64,000 nucleotides of DNA from an uncultured Prevotellaceae bacterium. GTDB lineage: Bacteria > Bacteroidota > Bacteroidia > Bacteroidales > Bacteroidaceae. Below the pieces are notes generated by a model. The model saw only the letters and a program-made list of their open reading frames with translations, was not told the DNA's origin and made no database searches. Each line of letters starts with the position of its first letter. The first letter of the stretch is position 1. The stretch is from positions 1-64,000 of the forward strand of contig CACXTX010000017.1 in NCBI GenBank assembly GCA_902770635.1. Reading direction: 5' to 3'. Position numbers and translations under genes: made by a program. Below are positions 35,338 through 44,566 of this stretch, one piece after another.

Positions 35338-36618
35338 TCATTCTATGACCTGTTTTCTTGCCTTTCTGATTTTGATGGAGATGCCTTCTACGAAAGTGAA
35401 GACGATATAGGTGAAGAGTCCGGCAACGATGCCGTCGGTGATGCTGCCGGTAACGGTCATCAGCAGGATGGTCAGGAAGGCTGGCAGGGTTTCTATGGGC
35501 TTGGTAAGGCTGATATGACGTACCGACCCGAAAAGGTAATAACCGGCCATGACCATGACGGGGGCAGTGGCTGCAGTCGGAATGGCCAGGAACAGTGGCG
35601 CAAGGAAAAGACTGGTCAGGAAGCACAGTGCAATGATGAGTGCAGAAAGTCCGGTGCGTCCGCCTTCGGCCACTCCCGTGGCGCTCTCTACGTAGGTCGT
35701 TACCGTGCTGCAACCCAGGCAGGCTCCCGCCACGGTGCCCAGTGCATCGCTGAGCATAATCATCTGAATGCGCGGAATACGCCCGTTTTTGCGGATAAGT
35801 CCTGCATTGGCCATCACGCCCACGATGGTGCCAAGACTGTCGAATACGTCAAAAAACAGCATGATGAGCACACACACCCAGAGGTCGGGAGATATTAGAT
35901 ACTCCCATGAGAATTGGCAGAAGAGTGGGGTGGGCGATGAAGGTGTTTCGAAAATGGTGTCTGGCAGTGTGGTGATGCCCAGCGGTATGCCGAGGATGGT
36001 AACGATGGCAATGCTGAGCAATAGTCCGCCTTTTATGCGCATGATGGTGAAAATGCCGGCTAGTACGAGACCTATGAGGAATAGGACGGAGGGCGTACTG
36101 GTCAGCGTGCTCATGTGATTGAAAATGGTACCGTCGGCCAGTATGCCGCTGTTCTTGAATCCGATCATGGCGATGAAGAATCCGATGCCCACGGCAATGG
36201 CGTGCTTCAGGGATGTGGGCACCATGTCGAAGATAATCTGTCGCATGTTGCTCAGGCAGAGCATCACAAACAGTACACCTTCAATGAGTACGGCAGTGAG
36301 TGCAAACTGCCAAGGGTATCCCAGTGATATGCAGAGCGTTTGCGTGAAGAACAGGTTGAGTGTCAGTCCGGGTGCCTGACCAAACGGGCGCTTGGCAAGG
36401 AAAGCCATAAGCAGTGTGCCGATGATGGTTGAGAGCGCAATGGCGGTAAACAGCGAGTCGATAGGGAACCCTTTTGCAGCCATGGGTGTGAACATCGAGG
36501 GGATGAGTGCCAGAATATATGACATGGTGATGAAGGTGGTGATTCCGGAAAGGATTTCCTCCTTCAGGTTGTGTCGTTTTGTTGAAAAACCTACCAGTGA
36601 AAAAAGCTTCTCTTTCAT
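35338..36618 (-). CDS. NCS2-family purine permease (AzgA/PbuG-like)
   Basis: 426 residues with about 12-14 membrane helices. Signatures of the hypoxanthine/guanine/adenine branch: GITTFITMSYILALIPSMF at the start, GLTLNLFFTQTLCISLG, MIGFKNSGI, FFDVFDSLGTIVGVM and GCSTVTTYVESATGVAEGGRTGLSA. Imports purine bases; consistent with guaA and punA in the same window. Lies 39 nt downstream of the histidine kinase gene on the same strand. Confidence 0.9.
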   Translation of the reverse strand: MKEKLFSLVGFSTKRHNLKEEILSGITTFITMSYILALIPSMFTPMAAKGFPIDSLFTAIALSTIIGTLLMAFLAKRPFGQAPGLTLNLFFTQTLCISLGYPWQFALTAVLIEGVLFVMLCLSNMRQIIFDMVPTSLKHAIAVGIGFFIAMIGFKNSGILADGTIFNHMSTLTSTPSVLFLIGLVLAGIFTIMRIKGGLLLSIAIVTILGIPLGITTLPDTIFETPSSPTPLFCQFSWEYLISPDLWVCVLIMLFFDVFDSLGTIVGVMANAGLIRKNGRIPRIQMIMLSDALGTVAGACLGCSTVTTYVESATGVAEGGRTGLSALIIALCFLTSLFLAPLFLAIPTAATAPVMVMAGYYLFGSVRHISLTKPIETLPAFLTILLMTVTGSITDGIVAGLFTYIVFTFVEGISIKIRKARKQVIE

Positions 36619-36657
36619 GCGTTTTATGATTATGTTGTGAGAATTTCGGACTACTAA

Positions 36658-38589
36658 TTATGCGGTGGGGATGATAAAGTCAAACTTGGCACCACCTGTA
36701 TAACTGGTGTCGAGCGTGAGTGTTCCACCGAGTCTTTCGGCAATCATGCGGGCAATGGTCAGACCGAGTCCTGTACCTTGTGTGAAACTGTCCAACTTGA
36801 CAAAGCGTTCAAAAATCTCTTCTGCCTTGTCTTGGGGAATGCCTGGTCCGGAATCTGTTACCGAGAAGTGGAGATGGCGATCTTCCTCGTTGACAGTAAG
36901 GGATATATGGCCTTCCTTGGTGAATTTGGCAGCATTGTCAAGCAGTTTGACCAGTGCGGTGTGAATCAGGTTATAATGGGTTGTAACCATCTGCTCGTCT
37001 TGAAGGTTGCTGGAGCATTCCAGGGTCACTTTACTATCGACTATCGGGCGAATGGCATCTGCTGCCTGCATGGCAAGGGCAGAAAGCAGACATGGCTCTG
37101 GAGCAGGAAGCTCTGTCCGGCTCTCCATGTCGGAGATGAGGATGAGGTCGTCGAGCACGTTGGTCAGGAGTCGGGTGTTCTCTTGGATACGCTGGCAGAG
37201 GTCCACTCGCTCTGCTTCTGGGAGGTCAATACCAGGAATGGTGAGCACCTGGGTGAAACCATTGATAGAGTTCAGCGGTGTCCTGATTTCATGTGTCATA
37301 CTCTGCATGAAACTGGTCTTGGCTCGCGAGGCGGCCTCGGCGTGGTCACGCTCTATCTCTAACTGCTTGTTCTGGGCCACTACCACGTTACGCTCACGCT
37401 GCAACTGAAAATTCTTGACTTCCAACGTGCGGTTCCACCGGCTGTTTAGCATCAGAAAGACAAGGATGGCTCCTATGCCCAATATCATCGCAATGCCGCC
37501 TGTGGTAAAACGGGAGCGTTGTTGTAACAACTCGTTCTGTGTCTGGAGCTCGTTCACGTCAAGCCATTTGCTCAGATTGCCTAAATCGTTGTGAAGGTCT
37601 GTCTGGGCTAATGAATCTTTGTATTCTTCTAACTCATGTCTGGCTTTCAGTGCCTCTTCATACCATTTTAATCCCTCTAATGCGTCGGCCCGTTCTTTAA
37701 GTGCTATCGTCATGTACTGAACGTTCTTCAGTTTTTGAGCCATTTCCTTGAGCTGATTACTCCTTTTGAATGCTTCCAGGAAATTGCCTTGAAGACGGGA
37801 AAGCTCACACCTTAGTTTGCAGATGTCGGACAGGTTATCGATATAGTTGCCGTCTATTTCTTCATAGTATTCTGCAGAATCGAGGGCCAGAGTTGCAGCC
37901 TGATAGTCTTTTACACCTATATGATATTCTGTCAGCCTGACTTGGTATTGTTCATGCCAGTTCGCATACACATCGGCTTTTTTCGCACCACGTTTCACAG
38001 GATATTTACTAATAATGGCATCCCACTCTGTCAAGACACTGTCGAGAGCCTCGTAATGGTTCTGGGCTGCCAAGGCCTGGCCAAGGTTACTGTATATCTT
38101 AACAAGTCCGCCTGTTTTCCCGTCAACGGGATATTTTGTGATAGCCAAGCGGAGGTATTTCTCTGCGTCTTCGTATTTGTTAAGATATAGATAGCCGGTG
38201 CCTAGCAGGCGGTGTGAGATGAAATCACCATAGTCGTTATTTCGGCGTTTTGAATCATCTTGCATTCTCTTAGCCTCTTCTGCAGCCTTGTCAAACCGGC
38301 TGTTCCAAATGTAGGTTTCAGCCTTGCTTTCCCATATCAGATAATAATATCTCCATTGCTGGTGCTCTTCGCAGAGAGCCATTGCTTCATCAGCGAGGTG
38401 TTCAAGTGAATCTGCTTGGTTGTTGGCATACAAGGTCAACACCTTCTGAAAAAGTGTGTAAGTCGAATCCGTCCAATTGATGGAGTCGTTTCCTGAGACT
38501 TGTTTGATTCTGCTGTTTTTGCAGGAGAAGATCAACAGCGCAATTGTTGCAAACAACAGGATGATGGAGTAATGGTGACTTTTTAACAT
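36658..38589 (-). CDS. Membrane histidine kinase with periplasmic TPR sensor
   Basis: 643 residues from ATG 38589 (ATG 38613 is an alternative). N-terminal signal or lipoprotein segment (IILLFATIALLIFSC), a periplasmic helical region with TPR-like repeats (about 30-360), one membrane helix (GGIAMILGIGAILVFLML), a coiled coil, then the kinase: H-box SFMQSMTHEIRTPLNSI and ATP-binding KLLDNAAKF, DSGPGIP and GTGLGLTIARMIAE. No receiver or DNA-binding domain follows, so it is an orphan kinase here. It diverges from the AraC-type regulator at 38813, and they share a control region. Confidence 0.88.
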   Translation of the reverse strand: MLKSHHYSIILLFATIALLIFSCKNSRIKQVSGNDSINWTDSTYTLFQKVLTLYANNQADSLEHLADEAMALCEEHQQWRYYYLIWESKAETYIWNSRFDKAAEEAKRMQDDSKRRNNDYGDFISHRLLGTGYLYLNKYEDAEKYLRLAITKYPVDGKTGGLVKIYSNLGQALAAQNHYEALDSVLTEWDAIISKYPVKRGAKKADVYANWHEQYQVRLTEYHIGVKDYQAATLALDSAEYYEEIDGNYIDNLSDICKLRCELSRLQGNFLEAFKRSNQLKEMAQKLKNVQYMTIALKERADALEGLKWYEEALKARHELEEYKDSLAQTDLHNDLGNLSKWLDVNELQTQNELLQQRSRFTTGGIAMILGIGAILVFLMLNSRWNRTLEVKNFQLQRERNVVVAQNKQLEIERDHAEAASRAKTSFMQSMTHEIRTPLNSINGFTQVLTIPGIDLPEAERVDLCQRIQENTRLLTNVLDDLILISDMESRTELPAPEPCLLSALAMQAADAIRPIVDSKVTLECSSNLQDEQMVTTHYNLIHTALVKLLDNAAKFTKEGHISLTVNEEDRHLHFSVTDSGPGIPQDKAEEIFERFVKLDSFTQGTGLGLTIARMIAERLGGTLTLDTSYTGGAKFDFIIPTA

Positions 38590-38658
38590 AAATGGAGGTT
38601 TATGGCCGATCATATTTTCATTTTTATTATCGATTGCATTTTCGTTTCTTTTCGATGG

Positions 38659-38790
38659 CAAAATTACACTTAAATGCGGAAAGATGTTTCTCACAAACAT
38701 GAGTTTATGTGTAAAATCACGATTTTTGGTGTGTAAAATCATGATTTTATACAGCGTTCTTGCCATTTTTATATAAATTTTGTAACTTTG
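38659..38790. promoter_or_regulatory. Divergent control region of the kinase (-) and AraC-type regulator (+)
   Basis: Minus strand TAATTTTG at 38659-38666 and plus strand TAACTTTG at 38783-38790. Between them sit two near-identical 19-bp copies of TGTGTAAAATCAYGATTTT at 38708-38726 and 38730-38748, 22 bp apart, each with an AAAATCATGATTTT-type palindrome. These are good operator candidates. Confidence 0.7.
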
Positions 38791-38812
38791 CGGTGCGAAA
38801 ACTAAGATAGGT

Positions 38813-39928
38813 ATGACAGAGATGCAATTTTCTGCGATGGTGCTGATGTCACTGCTGGCAGTGACACTAATCGTGTTGTTGCCTCGTCGTGTCATGACTG
38901 AATCAGTACTAAACCGATCGCGATGGCTCATGGTGGGAGGTACTGCCCTGGTTGCCGTTCAGTTCTTGCTTCAATACACTTTTGGTTTCCGTCAGATGGG
39001 TGTCACACAGGCGGTGATGGTGAACCTCCTGTTCTTCGTTCCTTGTTCTTGCCTGTTTAGCTTGGCGATTCTCAACCTGCAACAAAAGGGGCATTTGCTG
39101 AGGCGTGATGTGTTGGTGGGGTTGGCTGGATGGGCAGTGACTGTAGCATCTCTTTCTATTGCCGCTTATCAATCGGGAGCTGTGTTGACAGACAGCCCGT
39201 GGATGCGTTGGGCAGAATATGCTGCTGCGCTTTTCTATTGTCTGATGCAGTTATATTATACCTGCCGGCTTATCCGAAGTAATCGCCAGTTGAAAAACAT
39301 GCTGAACGATTATTACGAACATCATACGCACCACCTGTTGCACTGGATGAACCAGAGTATCGTCCTAATGGCGTTAATGGCTTTCGGTGTGCCATTCCTG
39401 ATTTTCAGCTCAGGTCTGCCCTTGCTTGTCTATGCCTTTCTCATCTTTTTCTCCATATATTACATCGTATTCAGCTTTATCTGTTATTGTGTGGGTAACG
39501 ATTCCTATCAGGTGGAGATGGCCCAACAGAATGCAAGTGACGAGGGACTGTCAGATACAACGACCAAGAACGACTCCGTTATTAGTGATTCGGAACGTCA
39601 GCGTGTGACTTTGGCCGTTGACCAATGGCTGGCCTCCGATGGGCATCTGCACAGCAACGTGACGGTGGCTATGGCTGCCACTGCCATGCATGTTCCTCAG
39701 CGACTTTTACGCGCCTGGTATCAGGCAGAGGGTTTCGAATCCTATAGTGACTGGTTGCAACACCTCCGTGTAGAGTATGCCAAACAGCTGTTGGCTCAGC
39801 ATCCTGATTGGTCTATTGACATCATCGCAGCGCAGTCTGGCTTCAGTAGCCGTAATTATTTTCATCGCATCTTCTTGAAGCTCACAGGTCAGACTCCTGC
39901 TCAGTATGTTGCCCATATTAATAAATAG
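38813..39928 (+). CDS. Membrane-bound AraC-family regulator
   Basis: 371 residues. About seven membrane helices in residues 1-225 (for example MVLMSLLAVTLIVLLP and VYAFLIFFSIYYIVFSFICY), a linker, then an AraC DNA-binding domain: VTVAMAATAMHVPQRLLRAWY (first helix-turn-helix) and IIAAQSGFSSRNYFHRIFLKLTG (second). Such proteins sense a signal in the membrane and control nearby genes. Candidate sites are the 38708/38730 repeats in its own promoter region. Start ATG 38813 lies 22 nt after the -7 box. Confidence 0.85.
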   Translation: MTEMQFSAMVLMSLLAVTLIVLLPRRVMTESVLNRSRWLMVGGTALVAVQFLLQYTFGFRQMGVTQAVMVNLLFFVPCSCLFSLAILNLQQKGHLLRRDVLVGLAGWAVTVASLSIAAYQSGAVLTDSPWMRWAEYAAALFYCLMQLYYTCRLIRSNRQLKNMLNDYYEHHTHHLLHWMNQSIVLMALMAFGVPFLIFSSGLPLLVYAFLIFFSIYYIVFSFICYCVGNDSYQVEMAQQNASDEGLSDTTTKNDSVISDSERQRVTLAVDQWLASDGHLHSNVTVAMAATAMHVPQRLLRAWYQAEGFESYSDWLQHLRVEYAKQLLAQHPDWSIDIIAAQSGFSSRNYFHRIFLKLTGQTPAQYVAHINK

Positions 39929-39985
39929 GTAGTAGGGAATAACAAGTTTTTTTGAAACGTTGTGCTTTTATTGCCGATTTATTAT

Positions 39986-39993
39986 TACCTTTG
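39986..39993 (+). promoter_or_regulatory. -7 box (TACCTTTG) of the exbB operon
   Basis: Perfect TAnnTTTG 18 nt before the ATG at 40012. Confidence 0.75.
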
Positions 39994-40011
39994 CAGGCAA
40001 AATCAGTCAAG

Positions 40012-40836
40012 ATGAGAAAAATACTTCTTTTGTTTTTCATGCTCAGTTTATTAGCTGTAGTTCCTGTCAGCGCCCAAGATAGCGTTGCGGCACGGCCCGA
40101 TACGATGCAGGCAGACAGTCTGCAGGCTGACTCAGCGATGGCAGTGATTGACGCAGAATTGGGCAATATGGATGATGCTTCAGAGGCAGACGGTAGCTTG
40201 CACAAGCAGTTGAAGCGTAAGTTTATCGAAGGCTCTGCCGGCTTTATGTCGCTGGTGGCTTTGGCATTGGTGCTGGGCCTGGCCTTCTGTATCGAACGCA
40301 TTATCTACCTCACGCTCTCTGAGGTTAAGACCAAGAAACTGATGCGTGACATCGACGAGCGTCTGGAGCATAACGATGTGGCTGGTGCCAAGGAGTTGTG
40401 TCGTAATACTCGTGGTCCTGTAGCCAGCATCTGCTACCAGGGATTGCTGCATATCAAGGAGCCCCTTGAGCAGATTGACCGCCAACTTACCAACTATGGA
40501 GCAGTGCAGATTAACAACATGGAAAAAGGATGTACCTGGATTCGCTTGTTTATCGCAGTGGCTCCCTCTTTGGGATTCCTCGGAACGGTCATAGGTATGG
40601 TGATGGCTTTCGACCGCATCCAGACGGCAGGTGACATCAGTCCTACGATTGTCGCTGCGGGTATGAAGGTCGCCTTGATTACCACAATCTTCGGTATTAT
40701 TGTGGCTGTCATCCTCCAGTTCTTCTACAACTACATCCTCTCTAAGATAGAGCACCTCACCGCACAGATGGAAGAAGGCGCAATCGTATTCATGGATTCT
40801 GTTACTGCATACAAAATGAGAAAGGAGAATGAGTAA
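40012..40836 (+). CDS. exbB: ExbB/TolQ/MotA-family proton channel subunit
   Basis: 274 residues. The N-terminus has a signal-like hydrophobic segment (LLLFFMLSLLAVVPVSAQ) and an acidic linker, as in Bacteroidetes ExbB proteins, then three membrane helices with IAVAPSLGFLGTVIGMVMAF and GMKVALITTIFGIIVAVILQFFYNY. It forms the proton channel with ExbD for TonB. An in-frame ATG at 39952 lies before the promoter. Its stop overlaps the next ATG (TAATG). Confidence 0.92.
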   Translation: MRKILLLFFMLSLLAVVPVSAQDSVAARPDTMQADSLQADSAMAVIDAELGNMDDASEADGSLHKQLKRKFIEGSAGFMSLVALALVLGLAFCIERIIYLTLSEVKTKKLMRDIDERLEHNDVAGAKELCRNTRGPVASICYQGLLHIKEPLEQIDRQLTNYGAVQINNMEKGCTWIRLFIAVAPSLGFLGTVIGMVMAFDRIQTAGDISPTIVAAGMKVALITTIFGIIVAVILQFFYNYILSKIEHLTAQMEEGAIVFMDSVTAYKMRKENE

Positions 40837-40958
40837 TGGCTGATATGGGTAATTATCTCTTGGCAGAAGTGATGCTGTGGCTGATGTATATCGCTTTGGG
40901 TGTGGCTGTAGTAGCAACCATAGTCTCTGCTATCCGTTCCTTTTGGCTCAACAAGTAG
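40836..40958 (+). CDS. 40-residue single-helix membrane protein in the exb operon
   Basis: ATG overlaps the exbB stop (TAATG) and the frame ends with TAG at 40958. The product has one strong membrane helix (LWLMYIALGVAVVATIVSAI) and a short polar tail (RSFWLNK). The coupling and the position between exbB and exbD suggest a small accessory subunit of the ExbBD complex. No family is recognised. It is too short for standard gene callers. Confidence 0.7.
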   Translation: MADMGNYLLAEVMLWLMYIALGVAVVATIVSAIRSFWLNK

Positions 40959-40966
40959 CGGGCTGC

Positions 40967-41056
40967 GGGCTTCGCCCTAGTGAAAAGTGAATAGTGAAAA
41001 GTGAATAGTGCGCTCGACCTATGGTCGCTTTGACCTTGGTCAAAGAATAGTGAAAA
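40967..41056. repeat. Intergenic composite of short repeats and hairpins
   Basis: GGGCTTCGCCC hairpin (40967-40977), GTGAAAA/GTGAATA heptad repeats, CGACC-TAT-GGTCG (41015-41027), and CTTTGACC-TT-GGTCAAAG (41028-41045). The last closely matches the hairpin at 7638-7655. It separates the small membrane gene from exbD. Confidence 0.7.
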
Positions 41057-41059
41057 GCG

Positions 41060-41497
41060 ATGATATTTAAGCGTAGGCATAGGGACATTCCCGAACTCAA
41101 TACAACATCAACCGCTGACATCTCGTTTATGTTGCTGGTGTTCTTCTTGGTTACCTCGTCGATGACTTCCGACAAGGGACTGGGTCGCAAGCTCCCGCCT
41201 GTTGACGAGCATCAGCAGGAGCAGCGTGACATCAGTCGTAGCAATGTGCTACAGGTAAGGATTGATGCTGACGATGTGCTTTATTGTGATGACAGGAAAG
41301 TGACGCTTCCTGAACTGCAACAGCAGGCGGAGTCGTTCTTGGCTTCGAGAATGACCGACCAGTATGTCATTGCTGTGGAGACTGACCGCCAGACCAGCTA
41401 CAACGCTTATTTCGAGATGCAGAATGCCATTGTGGCAGCCTATCGTAAGTTGAACATCCGTCCGATGCGGATTAGAGAAGGAGTAAGAGATGAGTAG
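41060..41497 (+). CDS. exbD: ExbD/TolR-family protein, first copy
   Basis: 145 residues. A short basic cytoplasmic start (MIFKRRHRDIPELNTTSTAD), one membrane helix (ISFMLLVFFLVTSSMTSDK), and a periplasmic domain (VIAVETDRQTSYNAYFEMQNAI). Partner of ExbB in the proton channel. The conserved Asp sits at the start of the helix (TADISFML). It overlaps the second exbD by 8 nt. Confidence 0.92.
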   Translation: MIFKRRHRDIPELNTTSTADISFMLLVFFLVTSSMTSDKGLGRKLPPVDEHQQEQRDISRSNVLQVRIDADDVLYCDDRKVTLPELQQQAESFLASRMTDQYVIAVETDRQTSYNAYFEMQNAIVAAYRKLNIRPMRIREGVRDE

Positions 41498-41963
41498 ATT
41501 CCGTCACCAAAAACATCGCGAAGTGCCAGGGCTGAACTTGGCCTCTTTGCCCGATTTGATTTTCACTGTTCTCTTTTTCTTTATGATAGTCACCCACATG
41601 CGTGACGTCAATCCCAAGGTTAGTGTCGAGGTACCTCAGGGTACAGAGTTGTCTAAGACCGCCAATAAGGCCGGTCTGGTCTATATTTTCATTGGTAAGC
41701 CTGTTGATGCACAGGGTGAGGTGGTTAGCAACGAGACGCGCATCCAGCTTAACGACCGCTACGTCAGTGTAGAACAACTGCCCCAGGAGATAGCCCATGA
41801 GCGCAGTAAGATGTCAGAGTCCGACCGTCAGAACATGGTGGTGACTATCCGCGCTGACCGCGAAACGGAGATGGGGGTTATCAATGATGTGAAGCAAGCT
41901 CTACGCAAGGCAGGAGCACTGAATATCAACTATTCTGCGACGCAGAAGAAAATTAGTAATTAG
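41490..41963 (+). CDS. exbD: ExbD/TolR-family protein, second copy
   Basis: 157 residues, same plan as the first copy: basic start with VPGLNLASLPDLIFTVLFFF and a periplasmic domain (VTIRADRETEMGVINDVKQAL). Tandem unlike ExbD pairs are common in Bacteroidetes TonB systems, where they may form mixed dimers. The last residues (KKISN) come from AATTAGTAATT-type repeats that lie over the stop codon, so the natural C-terminus may have been altered. Confidence 0.9.
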   Translation: MSRFRHQKHREVPGLNLASLPDLIFTVLFFFMIVTHMRDVNPKVSVEVPQGTELSKTANKAGLVYIFIGKPVDAQGEVVSNETRIQLNDRYVSVEQLPQEIAHERSKMSESDRQNMVVTIRADRETEMGVINDVKQALRKAGALNINYSATQKKISN

Positions 41964-41979
41964 AAATTAGTAATTATGA

Positions 41980-42456
41980 TTACCTGATATAGTCTGCGAA
42001 GGCGTAGTCGTAGGCGTGACGCTCATCCTTGGGATGGGCTTCTTTTTTGTCTATTTTCCAATCGCTATAGTCTGGGAAGAAAGCATCCGCTTCCTTGGGT
42101 GTGTCATCCACTTCCGTCAGGCAAAGGCGGTCAGCTAAAGCCATAGCCTGCTCATACACGCGGGCACCTCCTATGATATAAACATCCTCGTCACCCTTAC
42201 AACTCTTGAGGGCTGCCTCCAGAGTAGGGAAAACCTCGCAACCCGGCAACTCCTTGACAGTGGTGCTCAGCACGACATTTCTGCGATTGGGCAGTGCCCC
42301 CTTGGGCAACGAGAGATAGGTATTCCTACCCATGATGATGGTGTGGCCCGTTGTCAGCGCCTTGAATCTTTTCAAGTCGTTGGGCAACCAGTATATCAAC
42401 TTGTTCTCGAATCCGATGGCTCTGTTCTTCGCCACCGCTGCAATAATACTAATCAT
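41980..42456 (-). CDS. folA: Dihydrofolate reductase
   Basis: 158 residues. Reduces dihydrofolate with NADPH. N-terminal [53 protein letters not shown] and [26 protein letters not shown] are standard. It overlaps thyA by 4 nt and regenerates the folate that ThyA oxidises. Last gene of the rsmF-thyA-folA group. Confidence 0.97.
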   Translation of the reverse strand: MISIIAAVAKNRAIGFENKLIYWLPNDLKRFKALTTGHTIIMGRNTYLSLPKGALPNRRNVVLSTTVKELPGCEVFPTLEAALKSCKGDEDVYIIGGARVYEQAMALADRLCLTEVDDTPKEADAFFPDYSDWKIDKKEAHPKDERHAYDYAFADYIR

Positions 42457-43247
42457 ACGCTCACCTCCGCTTTGATATGTGGCCAGGGGTCGTACCCCTC
42501 TAGTTCAAAGTCCTCGTACTGGAAATCGAAGATACTCTTCACGTCAGGATTAATCTTCATGGTAGGCAGGGCTCGCGGCTCGCGGGTCAGTTGCAGCCTA
42601 GCCTGCTCCAGATGGTTCAGGTAGAGGTGGGTATCGCCTGTGGTATGGATAAAGTCGCCCGCCTTCAATCCTGTCACCTGTGCCATCATCTGCAGCAATA
42701 GGGCATACGACGCAATGTTAAACGGAACACCCAGGAAGGTGTCTGCCGAGCGCTGATAAAGCTGCAATGACAGTCGTCCGTCGGCAACATAGAACTGGAA
42801 GATAGTATGGCAGGGAGGCAACGCCATCTTGTTGACCTCGGCCACATTCCATGCAGAGACAATCATACGGCGCGAGTCAGGGTTGTTCTTCAACTGGTCC
42901 ACCACATATTGTATCTGGTCAATAACCCCGCCGTTGTAGTCGGGCCATGAACGCCACTGGTGACCATAGACGGGTCCCAGTTCACCATTCTCATCAGCCC
43001 ACTCGTTCCAGATGCGGACACCATGTTCCTGCAGGTATTTTACATTCGTGTCGCCTTTGAGGAACCACAGTAATTCGTAGATGATAGACTTCAGGTGCAG
43101 CTTTTTGGTCGTCAGCAGTGGAAAACCGTCTTCCAGGTTATAACGGCTCTGTGTACCAAAGATGCTGATGGTACCGGTGCCTGTACGGTCACCTTTCTGC
43201 GTACCTTCCGTCAGGATACGGTTCAGTATGTCTAAGTATTGTTTCAT
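42453..43247 (-). CDS. thyA: Thymidylate synthase
   Basis: 264 residues. Makes dTMP from dUMP and methylene-tetrahydrofolate. Catalytic cysteine in [12 protein letters not shown]; dUMP-binding [19 protein letters not shown]-terminus [13 protein letters not shown] near the conserved end. Overlaps folA (4 nt) and the preceding rsmF-like gene (4 nt), so the three genes are tightly coupled. Confidence 0.97.
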   Translation of the reverse strand: MKQYLDILNRILTEGTQKGDRTGTGTISIFGTQSRYNLEDGFPLLTTKKLHLKSIIYELLWFLKGDTNVKYLQEHGVRIWNEWADENGELGPVYGHQWRSWPDYNGGVIDQIQYVVDQLKNNPDSRRMIVSAWNVAEVNKMALPPCHTIFQFYVADGRLSLQLYQRSADTFLGVPFNIASYALLLQMMAQVTGLKAGDFIHTTGDTHLYLNHLEQARLQLTREPRALPTMKINPDVKSIFDFQYEDFELEGYDPWPHIKAEVSV

Positions 43248-44494
43248 ATCTTTTTAAGTATAGGTTCGTATTCTGTGGGTATATGTGTTGTTTTTATTCT
43301 CCATTCCTTGGGGTACAGGTTGTTAGCCCGTGTCCCGATGTTCTTCATCTGTCCTAAGGGATGTCCGTCGAAGCTGACCTCTACGATGCCCCGTGGAGTG
43401 TCGGGTGAGAATGTCAATGTCTCACCCCGCAGGAACTTCATGGCATCTTGGTACGATAGATCGATGTTTGTTACAGCCTTGTCTTGACGAGCCGTAGTCT
43501 CGTCGGCAACGAGCCGTAATCTCGTGAGCGACGAGCCGTAATCTCGTGAGCGACGAGCAAACATCCCTTTTTTGTGCAGCACGCACATAAACAGCCCTTC
43601 GCCCCGACTGATGCCAGGAATGAAGCGATAGACGGGCTCGTGGAATCCCTCGAGCAATGACCCCGTAATGTTCCACTCGGTCTTTATCTCTACTTTCAGC
43701 ACTTCCGCATCATACTCATTGAGTATCCAACGGATGTTCTCCTCGTTCTCCTTTGTATTAAAGGTACACGTGCTGTATATCAGGAATCCCCCCTCATTCA
43801 GACAGGCCCAGGCATCGGCAACAATCTCCCGTTGCAACTGCCAGCACTTCTCCACCTGCTGGGGACTCCACTCGCGGATGGTGGCTTCGTCCTTGCGGAA
43901 CATTCCCTCGCCTGAGCAGGGCACGTCACACAGAATCAGATCGAACTTCATCTTCGCCTTGCGATAGTCGCGCGGATAACAGTTGGTGACGATGTGATTC
44001 TCATAGCCCCACTTCGTCACATTCTCCAGGAGGATGCTGGCCCGGTTGCGAATGGGCTCGTTGGAGTAGAGCACGCAATCTGCTGGAAGGGCTGAGCGGA
44101 GTAGGGTGGACTTCCCACCAGGAGCCGCACAGAGGTCCAGGGCAGCAAGCGGTCTGATGGATGAAGGCTGCTGGTTGGCGTATGCGTTATGCATTTGTCT
44201 CAACACCTCGTCAAGAAACATAGAGGCAGCCTCCTGCACATAGTAGCAACCCGCATGAAACAGAGGGTCCATAGTGAAATTGGGACGCTCCTTCAGGTAA
44301 TAGCCCCCTCGGCACCAATCCACAGGCTCACCTCTCACCTCAAACCTCTCACCTCTAGCCTCTAACCCCTTTCTCGGGTTTAGTCGGATGCTGACAGGAG
44401 CAGGCTCTTCAAACGATTTTAGGTATCGCTCGAAGCGCTCCGCACCCATCAGTTGGCGCGTATATTCGGTGAATTGAAGTGGTAATTGTGCCAT
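43244..44494 (-). CDS. RsmF/RsmB-type 16S rRNA cytosine-C5 methyltransferase
   Basis: 416 residues. N-terminal part [12 protein letters not shown]-binding [16 protein letters not shown]; catalytic [12 protein letters not shown] and [14 protein letters not shown]. The C-terminal region is RsmF-like. Two repeat patches are read in frame: [13 protein letters not shown] residues near position 50 (44332-44372) and three copies of a 22-bp unit at 43488-43558 (residues about 313-336). The -7 box TAATTTTG (44502-44509 on the minus strand) is only seven bases from the ATG, so the mRNA is nearly leaderless. Confidence 0.85.
   Translation of the reverse strand: MAQLPLQFTEYTRQLMGAERFERYLKSFEEPAPVSIRLNPRKGLEARGERFEVRGEPVDWCRGGYYLKERPNFTMDPLFHAGCYYVQEAASMFLDEVLRQMHNAYANQQPSSIRPLAALDLCAAPGGKSTLLRSALPADCVLYSNEPIRNRASILLENVTKWGYENHIVTNCYPRDYRKAKMKFDLILCDVPCSGEGMFRKDEATIREWSPQQVEKCWQLQREIVADAWACLNEGGFLIYSTCTFNTKENEENIRWILNEYDAEVLKVEIKTEWNITGSLLEGFHEPVYRFIPGISRGEGLFMCVLHKKGMFARRSRDYGSSLTRLRLVADETTARQDKAVTNIDLSYQDAMKFLRGETLTFSPDTPRGIVEVSFDGHPLGQMKNIGTRANNLYPKEWRIKTTHIPTEYEPILKKI
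43488..43558. repeat. 22-bp tandem repeat inside the rsmF-like gene
   Basis: Units beginning CGAGCCGTARTCTCGT start at 43488, 43510, 43532 and (partial) 43554. 22 is not a multiple of three; each copy is read in a different frame ([18 protein letters not shown]). Confidence 0.93.
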
Positions 44495-44501
44495 TCGCTT
44501 G

Positions 44502-44509
44502 CAAAATTA
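44502..44509 (-). promoter_or_regulatory. -7 box (TAATTTTG) of the rsmF-thyA-folA group
   Basis: On the minus strand, seven bases before the ATG at 44494. A leader of about three bases or fewer is expected. Confidence 0.65.
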
Positions 44510-44566
44510 AAAAAAAAATTGCATCTTTGCAACTAATTTGGCAAGGATTCCGTCAAACCTCTTGCA

